The notes under the pieces are model-generated. The model saw only the letters and a program-made list of their open reading frames with translations, did no database searches and was not told the DNA's origin. The translations under genes were made by a program, and so were the position numbers. DNA of 64,000 bases. Origin: Limnobacter sp. (GTDB lineage Bacteria > Pseudomonadota > Gammaproteobacteria > Burkholderiales > Burkholderiaceae_B). The DNA lies in assembly GCA_029866125.1 (NCBI GenBank), contig JARWZZ010000012.1, positions 1 to 64,000 of the forward strand, read 5' to 3'. This document shows, piece after piece, positions 8,102 to 16,697 of the stretch; positions within the stretch are counted from its first letter, which is position 1; each line of letters opens with the position of its first letter.

Positions 8102-10462
8102 ATGAGTCAAACTGAAGAATCAGGAAAAGTGGGGCGCTTCTTCGAGCGAATTCTGTTTAACAACAGGATTGCTGTAATTGTGCTGTTTGCAGTGATTTCA
8201 GTGTTTTTGGGTTACAAGGCGGTACAGCTTCGGCCCGATGCATCGTTTCAAAAAATGGTGCCAGTCACCCATCCCTTTATTGCCAACTACCTGAAGTACG
8301 AGAATGAGCTGCGCCCTTTGGGCAACGTGCTTCGTATTGCGGTGTACAACAAAAATGGCACCATTTACGAAAAGGAGTTTTTGGAAACGCTGCGTCAGGT
8401 GACTGATGAGGTGTTTTACATTCCTGGTGTTGACCGCGGTAACTTGAGCTCCATTTGGACGCCCAACGTGATGTGGCGGCAAGTGACCGAAGAGGGCCTG
8501 CGCATGGGGCCTGTGATTGGTCAGGGCTTTGAAGGCACGCCTGAACAGATGGAGGCGGTGCGCAACAACGTGAAGCAATCAGGCCGTATTGGGTCTTTGA
8601 TTTCAAACGATGAGCGGTCCGCCATTATTCTGGCCCCCTTGTTGGAGGTAGACCCCGACACAGGCGAGAAACTGAGCTATGGCCTGCTTTCCCAGCGTAT
8701 TGAAGAGCTGGTTCGCAAGAAATACGAGAACGACAAGGTGTCGATTCACATCACCGGTTTTGCCAAAGTGGTGGGTGATTTGATTGAGGGTTCAAAGGCG
8801 ATTGCGGGCTTTTTCGCAATTACATTTATCCTGACTGTGTTGTTGCTGTTCGCATATTCCCGTTGCTGGAAAAGTACCTTGGTTACCATTTTCTGCTGCA
8901 GTTTGGCGGTAATTTGGCATTTGGGTATCGTCAGTATCATGGGCTTTGGTTTGGACCCCTATTCAATTTTGGTGCCATTCCTTACCTTTGCGATTGGAGT
9001 GTCGCACGCGATTCAAAACGTGCGAACCATGGCGGCTGAGCGGTTCCATGGCGCGAGCAAAATGGATTCAGCAAAAGCCACATTTGCCTTGCTATTCATC
9101 CCCGGTACCGTGGCCTTGTTGGCCGATGCGGTTGGGTTTTCGACTTTGTTGGTGATTGAAATTGGCGTGATCCGCGAGTTGGCGATTTCTGCCTCTGTGG
9201 GTGTGGCTGTGATCATCTTTACCAAGATGTTCTTGCTGCCCGTGTTGATGAGCTATGCCGATGTAACGCCGATGGGGTTGCGTCAAGTGGCCAAACAAGA
9301 AGCGGGTGACCACAAAGTGGCACATTTGCTGTCGCGTTTGACTGAAAAGAAGGTGGCCATGGGTGCAGCGGTGGTTGCTGCAGTCATTCTGGGCGTGGGC
9401 ATGGTGGCGTCCTCTGGCATCAAAATTGGTGACTTGGACCCGGGCGCGCCTGAACTTCGCCCAGACTCGCGTTACAACCAAGACGTGAAGTTTTTGGTGG
9501 AAAACTACTCCACCAGCGCTGATGTGTTTGTGGTGATGGTGGAAACACCCGAAGGTGAGTGTGGGGCTTATCCAGTCGCCTCTACTGTGGACCGCTTCCA
9601 GTGGACCATGGAGAACGTACAAGGGGTGGAAGGATCCATTTCGCTGTTTACGGTGATGAAGCAAATTATTGCTGGCTTTAACGGCGGTAACCCCAAGTGG
9701 TTGTCTGTAACCCGTGACCGTTTTATTTCCAACGGTGCACACAAAAACATTCCAACCACCTTGTACAACGCGAAGTGTTCCATGACACCCGTGGTGCTGT
9801 TTTTGTCGGATCACAAAGCGGAAACACTGGAGCGCGTAGTGGCTGCAGCCCAAGCTTTTGCCGATGAAAATAACTCCGACGATGCCAAGTTTATTTTGGC
9901 AGCAGGTAACAGTGGCATTGAAGCGGCAACCAACATTGTTGTGGAGCAGGCCCAGCAGCTGATGTTGATCTTGGTTTATTCCATCATCGGAGTTTTGGTG
10001 TGGTGGGAGTTTAAGAGCTTCAAAGTGATGTTGGCCATTATGATTCCGCTGTTCATCACCGAGGTGTTGTGTAAGGTAATCATGGTTCAGTTGAACTTGG
10101 GTATTAAGGTTGCAACCTTGCCTGTGATTGCACTTGGCGTGGGCATCGGGGTGGACTACGGTATTTACATCTACAACCGTTTGGAAAGCTTCTTGATGAA
10201 AGGTTTGAGCTTCAAAGAGGCTTACTTTGAAACCTTGCGTTCAACGGGTGTTGCGGTGGCATTGACTGCGGTGACCTTGGCTTTGGGCGTGTTTACATGG
10301 GCCTTCTCTGCAATCAAGTTCCAAGCGGATATGGGTATGTTGCTGGCCTTCATGTTCTTGTGGAACATGGTGGGTGCGGTGGTGCTGATCCCCGCTTTGG
10401 TCAGGTTGTTGGCCTTTGGCGACTTGCGCAAACGCTTCGGGCCAAGCGTGGGTAATTTGTAA
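8102..10462 (+). CDS. MMPL/RND-superfamily transporter
   Basis: A 786-residue membrane protein of the MMPL/RND superfamily (hydrophobe exporter type, related to HpnN and MmpL). The layout is classical: one N-terminal helix (about residues 22-40), a periplasmic domain, five to six helices (about 235-390), a second helix and periplasmic loop, then a final helix block (about 620-775). The second block contains GVGIGVDYGIYIYNR, the conserved Gly-Asp helix of the family used in proton coupling. The outer-membrane (DUF1302), periplasmic (DUF1329) and propeller proteins upstream make it likely that these four form one export route for a lipid-like substrate. The substrate itself is not indicated. 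Confidence 0.9.
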   Translation: MSQTEESGKVGRFFERILFNNRIAVIVLFAVISVFLGYKAVQLRPDASFQKMVPVTHPFIANYLKYENELRPLGNVLRIAVYNKNGTIYEKEFLETLRQVTDEVFYIPGVDRGNLSSIWTPNVMWRQVTEEGLRMGPVIGQGFEGTPEQMEAVRNNVKQSGRIGSLISNDERSAIILAPLLEVDPDTGEKLSYGLLSQRIEELVRKKYENDKVSIHITGFAKVVGDLIEGSKAIAGFFAITFILTVLLLFAYSRCWKSTLVTIFCCSLAVIWHLGIVSIMGFGLDPYSILVPFLTFAIGVSHAIQNVRTMAAERFHGASKMDSAKATFALLFIPGTVALLADAVGFSTLLVIEIGVIRELAISASVGVAVIIFTKMFLLPVLMSYADVTPMGLRQVAKQEAGDHKVAHLLSRLTEKKVAMGAAVVAAVILGVGMVASSGIKIGDLDPGAPELRPDSRYNQDVKFLVENYSTSADVFVVMVETPEGECGAYPVASTVDRFQWTMENVQGVEGSISLFTVMKQIIAGFNGGNPKWLSVTRDRFISNGAHKNIPTTLYNAKCSMTPVVLFLSDHKAETLERVVAAAQAFADENNSDDAKFILAAGNSGIEAATNIVVEQAQQLMLILVYSIIGVLVWWEFKSFKVMLAIMIPLFITEVLCKVIMVQLNLGIKVATLPVIALGVGIGVDYGIYIYNRLESFLMKGLSFKEAYFETLRSTGVAVALTAVTLALGVFTWAFSAIKFQADMGMLLAFMFLWNMVGAVVLIPALVRLLAFGDLRKRFGPSVGNL

Positions 10463-10490
10463 TAATTAGATAGTTATAGCGGTATTTAGA

Positions 10491-10525
10491 GGGCAGAGGC
10501 TGAAAGGTTTCTGCCCTTTTTTACG
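10491..10525 (+). terminator. Intrinsic terminator of the DUF1302-RND operon
   Basis: GGGCAGA (10491-10497) pairs with TCTGCCC (10510-10516), followed by a run of T. It lies 28 bases after the RND stop codon and ends the four-gene operon. Confidence 0.88.
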
Positions 10526-10542
10526 TGCGTTAATTGTGGGGG

Positions 10543-10911
10543 CTATGGAACGACCACCGGAGACAGAGGCTCGCCTGTTTTGCTGTTGTAAGGGAATGCA
10601 ATCAGATACCCGTCACCATATTCACTGCTTACCGTTTTAGGACCAACCAAATAGGCGGGTATTTCATCGTAGTTGTAATAGCCTGTCTGCTCCCCCAACA
10701 GTGCCCTGATTTGAGTGGGTTTAAGCTTCTCTTTTTGAACTTTTTTGAGCAGATCGTAAGCCATTTTTCCTCGGGTTTCTTGGTCTGCTTGCGACCATGC
10801 TTTTTGATCAAATGGAATTTGGCCGAGGTGTTTGACAGAATCTTCTGGGGCGCTGCACGCTGTCGCCACTAGCATGACTAAAGTGAGCAGGGGCCGAGAT
10901 AATTTCTTCAT
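10543..10911 (-). CDS. Small predicted lipoprotein
   Basis: A 122-residue protein when started at the ATG at 10911, which opens a signal peptide with lipobox VATAC (MKKLSRPLLTLVMLVATAC). This start overlaps the stop of the upstream gene as ATGA, so the two are translationally coupled. The open frame extends 15 codons further up, but that part lacks sense. The mature part (about 100 residues) has no motif I recognise; it contains two tyrosine-rich segments (TGYYNYDEIPAYLV and EYGDGYLIAFPY). Being strictly coupled to the DUF6973-like gene suggests a joint function, for example a periplasmic partner or immunity protein, but that is speculation. Confidence 0.7.
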   Translation of the reverse strand: MKKLSRPLLTLVMLVATACSAPEDSVKHLGQIPFDQKAWSQADQETRGKMAYDLLKKVQKEKLKPTQIRALLGEQTGYYNYDEIPAYLVGPKTVSSEYGDGYLIAFPYNSKTGEPLSPVVVP

Positions 10912-11318
10912 TGCTTGATTACCTTGAGTCGTTTGTTGATCAATGCGCTCATGCAAAGAGTGCTCAAATGTGAATCTGAACCCCCGCCTTTACCAATATC
11001 TAATCCGACACGATTATTGTGAAGATCCATTTCCTTCTCAAGGATTGGATTTTCAAGCTTACTTTCATGTAGGGTGGTGAACTCCAGGGCACAGGCATAG
11101 CCAATATCCCGCGCAAGCACCGCTGACCAAAAGCAGTGTCTGAAAGCGTCGCTTGAGTCATTGTGGCCATTCATTCCAAATTTTCTTTTTGTTTCTGCAA
11201 AAGCCTTTTCTCGAGATAGCGCAATCGGTGCGGCGTCAAGTGGATGCCTAAGCAAAAACTTCTTTTCTGCCTCTGTCAACTTTGCATAAAGATTTAAGTT
11301 TTTAGTTTTCATTAACAT
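10908..11318 (-). CDS. DUF6973-like protein
   Basis: A 136-residue protein with the pattern GHNDSSDAFRHCFWSA (about residues 51-66), then LHE and DLHNNRVG. This His/Asn/Asp-rich signature resembles the DUF6973 domain found in assorted small and polymorphic-toxin-like bacterial proteins. No signal peptide is visible. The invariant His, Asp and Arg residues look like an active site, but no reaction is known to me. It overlaps the downstream lipoprotein gene by 4 bp and shares its transcript. Alternative start: Met3, two codons in. The domain name is a recognition from memory and should be tested by profile search. Confidence 0.6.
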   Translation of the reverse strand: MLMKTKNLNLYAKLTEAEKKFLLRHPLDAAPIALSREKAFAETKRKFGMNGHNDSSDAFRHCFWSAVLARDIGYACALEFTTLHESKLENPILEKEMDLHNNRVGLDIGKGGGSDSHLSTLCMSALINKRLKVIKQ

Positions 11319-11474
11319 TAGATAGGAATGAGGATGTCAAAGTGTATTCAACTTTGCCAATGAAACAAAACACCTACCTAACTTGAGGGTGTGAACCTGA
11401 AACTTGGGTGGCGCTGCGCCCCATTCGTCCCTGTGGTAAAGTCCCGTTCAGTTAGTTAACTCATTTGTTTCCTC

Positions 11475-12497
11475 ATGACCCAAAAGCCTGCCACCCCATT
11501 TCCAGAACTGCCAGCCAAACCTATTCCCCTGCAGTTCCAGTCCACCACATTTACTGCCTTAAAACCGGGGCCCAAGTTAATTGTTCTTGGAGCGGTACAC
11601 GGTAACGAGGTCAGCGGCAGTAAGGCCATTTTGAAAGTTATTGAGGAATTCAAAACAGGGGCGCGTTTTCTGCAAAAGGGGCAGGTTACCTTTGTACCAA
11701 TCACCAACCCCTTGGCATTCAACAAGGTGCAGCGCAATGGGGACAGAAACCTGAACCGGAATTTGACCCCGACTGCCAATCCGCAAGATTTTGAAGACCA
11801 TGTCGGCAACTGGCTTGCGCCCCTGTTACACGCGCATGATGTGCTGTTGGACATCCACAGCTTTGCCAAAGGCGACCGGCCTTTTGCGCTGTTTGGGCCA
11901 GCGGACAATCAGGGTGACTTGCAGCCATTCGCGCATGCGCGTGCAGAGCGTGAACTTGCTTTCCGTTTGGGCGTGGACCGTTTTGTCGATGGTTGGTTGG
12001 AAACTTATGCCCGGGGTGTACAGACCCGCTTGGCGTATTTGAAGAAAACTGGGCTTAGCGGCGACGGTTTGAGCACCGACCCGCGCTACGGCATGGGCAC
12101 CACTGAATGCATGCGCGCGGGTGGCGGGTATGCGGTTACTTTGGAAGTGGGCCAGCATGAGGACCCCAATGGGCCCGCCGTGGCTTACAAGGCCATTCAC
12201 AACACGCTGGCTCATCTCGGATTGATTGCAGCTGATTTGCCTGTGCCGGTGACGCAGTATGAGCAACTGACGCTGGAAGAGGTGATTGACAAACACCATG
12301 TGGAGGACAGCTTTGCCAAGCCCTACCTCAGTTTTGATCGGCTTAAGAAAGGCGATTTAATTGGTGTCCGCAAAAGCGGGGAAGAGGTAAGGGCGCCTCG
12401 AGATGCTGTGATTGTGTTTCCCAACCCCGGGGCGCAGGCGGGGCAGGAATGGTTTTATTTGGCAACTGAAAGGCCTATCCCCTCAATAGACGGGTAA
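11475..12497 (+). CDS. Succinylglutamate desuccinylase / aspartoacylase family protein
   Basis: A 340-residue M14-type amidohydrolase of the AstE/AspA family. The zinc motif HGNE (H42 to E45), substrate motif RNLNRN (91-96) and third zinc ligand in DIHSF (H128) are all visible. GTTECMRAGG and VTLEVGQH in the middle hold the catalytic glutamate region, and the C-terminal part is the usual beta-rich cap. The enzyme would remove an N-acyl group from an amino acid or a small amide. No arginine succinyltransferase genes are nearby, so AST-pathway function is not supported and the substrate is open. It stands alone, in front of cheV and facing away from the leftward lipoprotein pair. Confidence 0.88.
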   Translation: MTQKPATPFPELPAKPIPLQFQSTTFTALKPGPKLIVLGAVHGNEVSGSKAILKVIEEFKTGARFLQKGQVTFVPITNPLAFNKVQRNGDRNLNRNLTPTANPQDFEDHVGNWLAPLLHAHDVLLDIHSFAKGDRPFALFGPADNQGDLQPFAHARAERELAFRLGVDRFVDGWLETYARGVQTRLAYLKKTGLSGDGLSTDPRYGMGTTECMRAGGGYAVTLEVGQHEDPNGPAVAYKAIHNTLAHLGLIAADLPVPVTQYEQLTLEEVIDKHHVEDSFAKPYLSFDRLKKGDLIGVRKSGEEVRAPRDAVIVFPNPGAQAGQEWFYLATERPIPSIDG

Positions 12498-12578
12498 TCT
12501 CCCTCATCCTGCGGATTTTGCATTTGAGTGAGTCGGCCCACAATAAAGCCTAAGAATCCTTCTTCAGCAGGTCGCTTT

Positions 12579-13493
12579 ATGTCCAAACCCAATCAAAGCA
12601 ATGAAAACCATTCAGGCAAAATCGAAATTCTTCTGTTTTCCTTGGGAAGCGCAGAGACATATGGGTTGAACGTTTTTAAGATTCGTGAAGTCACCGAGAT
12701 GATGCCCATCACAAAAATGCCCGGTCAAAGCGGCGCAATGCGTGGCGTGGTGTCTTTGCGCGGCACGGTGTTGCCGGTCATTGATTTGGCGGCCTCCGTC
12801 AATATGTATGCGGGGCAAGAGCCGACTAAACTCATTATTTCCGAATTTTCCTCCCGCACGGTGGCTTTTGCCGTGTCAAGCGTAGATAAAATTGTGCGTG
12901 TGGATTGGTCCAGCGTACGCCCTCCGCAGGGCTTCGACCCTGAAAACTCTCACACTTTTGGCGTGGTGATGCTGGAAGGTGACCGCTTGGTCTCCCTCTT
13001 GGACATTGAAAGCGTGTGCCAGCGTGAAATTCCTGAGGCAGATACCTCCCCAGTTTCCACATTTGACTTGGCTGATGCAGCCCCCATCTTTTTTGTGGAT
13101 GATTCTTTGGTGGCACGCCGTCAAATCACCAATGTATTGGACACCATGGGCTTGCGGCATTCACACGCCATCAACGGCAATGAGGCCCAGCAAAAGTTGA
13201 TGGCCTTGGCTGGTGGAACAGACCAAAACGAAGGCGATGTGCGCGACAAAGTGTCTTTGGTGTTGGTGGATGAAGAAATGCCCGGCATGGATGGTTGCAC
13301 CCTGACCCAAAGTTTGAAAGCCGACAAGCGTTTCAAGAATGTACCGATTGTGATGTATTCGTCCCTCACCTCTGAAGAAAACGAGCGCCGTGGCCTTCAG
13401 GCGGGTGTGGATTTGTACGTCAAAAAGTTTGACTCAGAAAAGTTGTCCAAAGCCATTGGCGGACTGCTTGAAAGGCAAGCCGCACATTCCTGA
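12579..13493 (+). CDS. cheV: Chemotaxis protein CheV (CheW-receiver fusion)
   Basis: A 304-residue protein from the ATG at 12579, preferred over the GTG at 12528 because it follows AGCAGG and gives the normal CheV length. An N-terminal CheW domain (about residues 10-150; GLNVFKIREV and GVVSLRGTVLPVIDL are typical) is followed by a receiver domain. FFVDDS carries the acidic pocket, VDEEMPGMDG carries the phosphoacceptor Asp, and the YSSL and KKFD segments supply the conserved Ser/Thr and Lys. CheV couples chemoreceptors to the CheA kinase and tunes adaptation. No other chemotaxis gene lies in the window. The ABC1 kinase gene follows 63 bp downstream. Confidence 0.92.
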   Translation: MSKPNQSNENHSGKIEILLFSLGSAETYGLNVFKIREVTEMMPITKMPGQSGAMRGVVSLRGTVLPVIDLAASVNMYAGQEPTKLIISEFSSRTVAFAVSSVDKIVRVDWSSVRPPQGFDPENSHTFGVVMLEGDRLVSLLDIESVCQREIPEADTSPVSTFDLADAAPIFFVDDSLVARRQITNVLDTMGLRHSHAINGNEAQQKLMALAGGTDQNEGDVRDKVSLVLVDEEMPGMDGCTLTQSLKADKRFKNVPIVMYSSLTSEENERRGLQAGVDLYVKKFDSEKLSKAIGGLLERQAAHS

Positions 13494-13556
13494 AGTGGTG
13501 TTGTTAGGTGGTACAGTGAAGCTTCGTTACAGTAAACGGGCTTCCGCACCTAACCG

Positions 13557-14921
13557 ATGTCACAAAAAAATCCTGAAATTGACAGTGATTCTGAACCGTC
13601 TTCCAAAAGCCCCAAACCGATGGAAGAGGCTTCCGTACCCAAAGGTAGATTTGCGCGTTTTGGTCGGATGACTGCACTGGCCACCAGCGTGGCTGGTGGA
13701 ATGGTGGCTGAAGGTGCCCGCCAGTTGGCACAGGGCAAGCGCCCCAAAATAAGCAACATGCTGTTAACCCCTTCCAATGCAAAACGCGTGGCCAACCAGT
13801 TGGCCAATTTGCGCGGGGCCGCGATGAAGTTGGGGCAATTGCTTTCCATGGACGCGGGGGATTTTCTGCCCAAAGAGTTGGCTGACATATTGGCCCGTTT
13901 GCGGTCCGACGCCAAATCCATGCCTCAGGCCCAATTGCAAAGGGTTCTGCTGGACAATTGGGGTGAGGGCTGGCAAACCAAACTTCGGTACTTCTCCATG
14001 ACGCCCATGGCGGCAGCCTCCATCGGGCAGGTGCATGAAGCCATAACCCATGATGGCGAAAAGTTGGCCGTTAAAATTCAATACCCTGGTGTGCGTGAAA
14101 GTATTGATAGCGACATTGACAATGTGGCGGGCTTGCTTCGACTGTCTGGCCTTCTGCCCAAAAATTTGGACATACAACCCTTGTTGAACGAGGCCAAGCA
14201 GCAACTGCGCGAAGAAGCGGATTACCTTCGGGAGGCAGAGTGTTTAAAAGCCTATGCCGCCGCCTTGGGAGATGACCCGAATTACCTTATTCCCAAAGTG
14301 TTCGATGAATTTACCACTGCAAACATATTGGCCATGAGCCATGTGGAAGGCGTGCCCGTGGAGAGTTTGGATGAAGCCCCGGAGGCCACGCGCAACCGGG
14401 TTGCCACCTTTATGTTTGGCCTCATGTTCAAAGAGCTTTTTGACTTTAGCCTGATGCAAACCGACCCCAATTTTGCGAATTACCGCTACAACCCCCGTAC
14501 GCAGCAACTGGTTTTGCTGGATTTTGGTGCCACCCGGCATTTCGAAAAGGCCTTTGGCGACAAATACAGTTTCATGGTGGACCAAGGGCTATTGAAAAAT
14601 CGGGAAGGCCTGAATCAATCTGCGCTTAACATTAGCTATTACGATGCCAATGTGCAGGAAAAGCACCGTAAAGTCATTCTCGATTTAATGGAATTGGCTT
14701 GCGAGCCGTTGCGCATGGGCACCTACCCCTTTGGTCAAACCGACCTTGCCGCCCGGGTTCGGGATGCAGGTTTGGAGTTGAGCAAAGGCATGGATTTTTG
14801 GCACACACCGCCGGTGGATTCGATTTTCCTGCACCGCAAAGTGGCAGGGGTGTTTTTACTCGCCTCCCGTTTGAAAGCCACAGTGGATGTCAAAACCTTG
14901 TTGGATCAGGCCCGCAAATAG
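13557..14921 (+). CDS. ABC1/UbiB/ADCK family atypical kinase
   Basis: A 454-residue ABC1 (AarF/UbiB/COQ8) family protein. Family motifs are present in order: KLGQ (in AMKLGQLLSMD), the alanine-rich AAASIGQVHEA loop, LAVKIQYPGV with the ATP-binding lysine, REEADYLREA, and the metal-binding DFG (LLDFGATRHF). No C-terminal membrane helix of the UbiB type is obvious. The wide family links to ubiquinone biosynthesis and lipid homeostasis; this member is the soluble COQ8/ADCK-like type. It is followed by an uncharacterised gene 51 bp downstream that is probably in the same operon. Confidence 0.9.
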   Translation: MSQKNPEIDSDSEPSSKSPKPMEEASVPKGRFARFGRMTALATSVAGGMVAEGARQLAQGKRPKISNMLLTPSNAKRVANQLANLRGAAMKLGQLLSMDAGDFLPKELADILARLRSDAKSMPQAQLQRVLLDNWGEGWQTKLRYFSMTPMAAASIGQVHEAITHDGEKLAVKIQYPGVRESIDSDIDNVAGLLRLSGLLPKNLDIQPLLNEAKQQLREEADYLREAECLKAYAAALGDDPNYLIPKVFDEFTTANILAMSHVEGVPVESLDEAPEATRNRVATFMFGLMFKELFDFSLMQTDPNFANYRYNPRTQQLVLLDFGATRHFEKAFGDKYSFMVDQGLLKNREGLNQSALNISYYDANVQEKHRKVILDLMELACEPLRMGTYPFGQTDLAARVRDAGLELSKGMDFWHTPPVDSIFLHRKVAGVFLLASRLKATVDVKTLLDQARK

Positions 14922-14972
14922 CGATAACATCAAGAACACAATCGATAAAAACAAAAACACGACGAGGGGCCA

Positions 14973-16136
14973 ATGGACAGAGACACCGAAATCAGAAAAC
15001 TCGCCTATGTGATGGACGCGCAGGGACGCACCTTCAATCACCTCCAGGCACTGAATGCGCCCCAGGTTAATATGCTACGGGTGCAGGTGCAAAACCGTCG
15101 TTTGTTAAGTCCCCGCATCCACCCTTTGGCGAAGGTTGCCAAACTTAGTTTCTTGTTTCCTGGCCGCCTACTGGCTTGGTTTTGCGAGAATTACCTGGGC
15201 GCATTTTTTACCGCCTACCTTGCCCACTTTGTGCCCGCAAAGCGCATGGGCCGGTTGGCCAAGCACATCAGCGCCTCCTTCTTGGCCGATTGCGCGGTGC
15301 ATTTGGTGCCTGAAAAAGTACGTGACGCACTCGAAATGGTGCCCTTGCATTTGATGGCCGATGCCGCGCGAATTCTATCGGCCCGCAGGCAATATGCGGT
15401 GTTGGGTGGCTTGTTTGATGTAACGCCCGAGGGCCGCTTGGTCGCCTTAATGAGTGCCGTGCCCAGCGCAACAGACCGTTTAAGCATTAGCCGTTACATC
15501 AGCCACAAAAACCGCATGATCAAGCTGATGGACATGCTGCCCGATCAAGACTTGAAGGAGCTGATTGCTGTGGCATTCACCTCAGACGAGTATTTGTCTG
15601 AGCTCGGCGCCCTGGTGGGCCACATGAGCGAGGGCCAAATCAAGCGAACAGCCAAATTGGTAGCTGGGTTACTGGACTCGCATGTGCAGGGTTTGATTCG
15701 CAGGTTAATGAGTTCGCCCCGTTTGTTGGAGCGGTTCTCTGGCCTGTTACAGCAACTGCCGGAAAAAAGTTTAAGCACCTTGGTTGGGGCGGTGGAAGGG
15801 CTGGATGACACCACTTTCCAAGCCCTAAAAATGGCGCTCACCGGCATGGACCGGGCCACCGAAGTGTTGCCCAAAGTACTGACCGCTTTGCACGCAGATG
15901 CTAAATCCCGTATTGGCGGCTTGCTCAGTGGCATAGGGTCTGTGGTTTCGACTGCGACGAAAGACTTCAGCAGCACTTCCAACGTACCAACCGCAGCCCC
16001 GCAAGAGGGGCCAACTGCTTATGAGCTTCATCTGCAACATGAGGCATCACAGGCCGCGCAAGCCGTTCAGGAACAGGCAAATACCGACTCAGAAAGCGAT
16101 ACAATGCAGTCCCCACCTGAACCGAAAATCACCTAA
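14973..16136 (+). CDS. Uncharacterised helical protein
   Basis: A 387-residue protein I do not recognise. Two hydrophobic, aromatic segments near the N terminus (about 55-85, FPGRLLAWFCENYLGAFF) could touch a membrane. The middle (about 90-300) is a chain of amphipathic helices separated by proline or glycine, reminiscent of the helical-repeat N domain of MgtE transporters, but no channel domain follows. The last 70 residues are polar, Gln/Ala/Ser-rich and probably disordered. The gene sits between the ABC1 kinase and yaeQ, both co-directional, with an 8-bp gap to yaeQ, so it is likely co-transcribed with them. Confidence 0.75.
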   Translation: MDRDTEIRKLAYVMDAQGRTFNHLQALNAPQVNMLRVQVQNRRLLSPRIHPLAKVAKLSFLFPGRLLAWFCENYLGAFFTAYLAHFVPAKRMGRLAKHISASFLADCAVHLVPEKVRDALEMVPLHLMADAARILSARRQYAVLGGLFDVTPEGRLVALMSAVPSATDRLSISRYISHKNRMIKLMDMLPDQDLKELIAVAFTSDEYLSELGALVGHMSEGQIKRTAKLVAGLLDSHVQGLIRRLMSSPRLLERFSGLLQQLPEKSLSTLVGAVEGLDDTTFQALKMALTGMDRATEVLPKVLTALHADAKSRIGGLLSGIGSVVSTATKDFSSTSNVPTAAPQEGPTAYELHLQHEASQAAQAVQEQANTDSESDTMQSPPEPKIT

Positions 16137-16144
16137 AAGACCGC

Positions 16145-16678
16145 ATGGCCCTACGCTCCGTTGTTTACAAAGCCCAGCTGCAATTGTCAGATTTGGACCG
16201 AGGCCATTTCGGTGAATACAACCTCACCTTGGCCAAGCACCCTTCTGAAACGGAAGAGCGTTTGATGATTCGCCTACTGGCGTTTGCGTTGAATGCCACT
16301 GACACCCTTCAGTTTGGCAAAGGTTTGTCCAATGAGGAAGACGCCGCCATTTGGGAAATCAACCCCACCGGCGAAATCGACTTGTGGATCGATGTAGGCT
16401 TGCCGGATGAAACCCGCGTGAAAAAGGCCTGCAGCAGGTCCAATCAAACCATTGTGCTGACCTACGGCAGAACCTCCGACTTGTGGTGGAAAAACGGGGA
16501 AGCAGTTTACAAAAAGCTGAAAAACTTGAAGGTTCTTAAAATAAGCACCGAGCACAGCGACACCCTCGCCAAATTGGCCGACCGCAACATGAAGCTAAGT
16601 TGGACCATCCAAGAGGGGCTGATTTACCTGGGCGAGTCTGAAATTACGGTGCAGCAGGTGTGGCCTGCTGCGGAATAA
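16145..16678 (+). CDS. yaeQ: YaeQ family protein
   Basis: A 177-residue protein that matches YaeQ along its whole length: MALRSVVYKAQL at the start, SETEERLMIRLLAFAL (about 38-53), EINPTGEIDLWIDVGLPDE (about 75-93), and the C-terminal VQQVWP. YaeQ is a small PD-(D/E)XK-fold protein, suspected of nucleic-acid binding and once reported as an RfaH-bypass factor; the function remains unsettled. The E-(x)n-DLWIDVG segment corresponds to the nuclease-like core. It lies just downstream of the uncharacterised helical protein and converges on the next gene with only 19 bp between stops. Confidence 0.92.
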   Translation: MALRSVVYKAQLQLSDLDRGHFGEYNLTLAKHPSETEERLMIRLLAFALNATDTLQFGKGLSNEEDAAIWEINPTGEIDLWIDVGLPDETRVKKACSRSNQTIVLTYGRTSDLWWKNGEAVYKKLKNLKVLKISTEHSDTLAKLADRNMKLSWTIQEGLIYLGESEITVQQVWPAAE

Positions 16679-16697
16679 CTTGGGTTTAGCCCAGCAT

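Noticed and set aside
9092..9853. Long antisense frame (253 codons) inside the RND gene
   Set aside because: The His-rich, low-sense composition is that of the opposite strand of a conserved membrane protein; the RND frame is certain.
11319..11474. Possible RNA gene or riboswitch before the aspartoacylase-family gene
   Set aside because: No conserved aptamer, cloverleaf or strong hairpin with a T-run could be seen.
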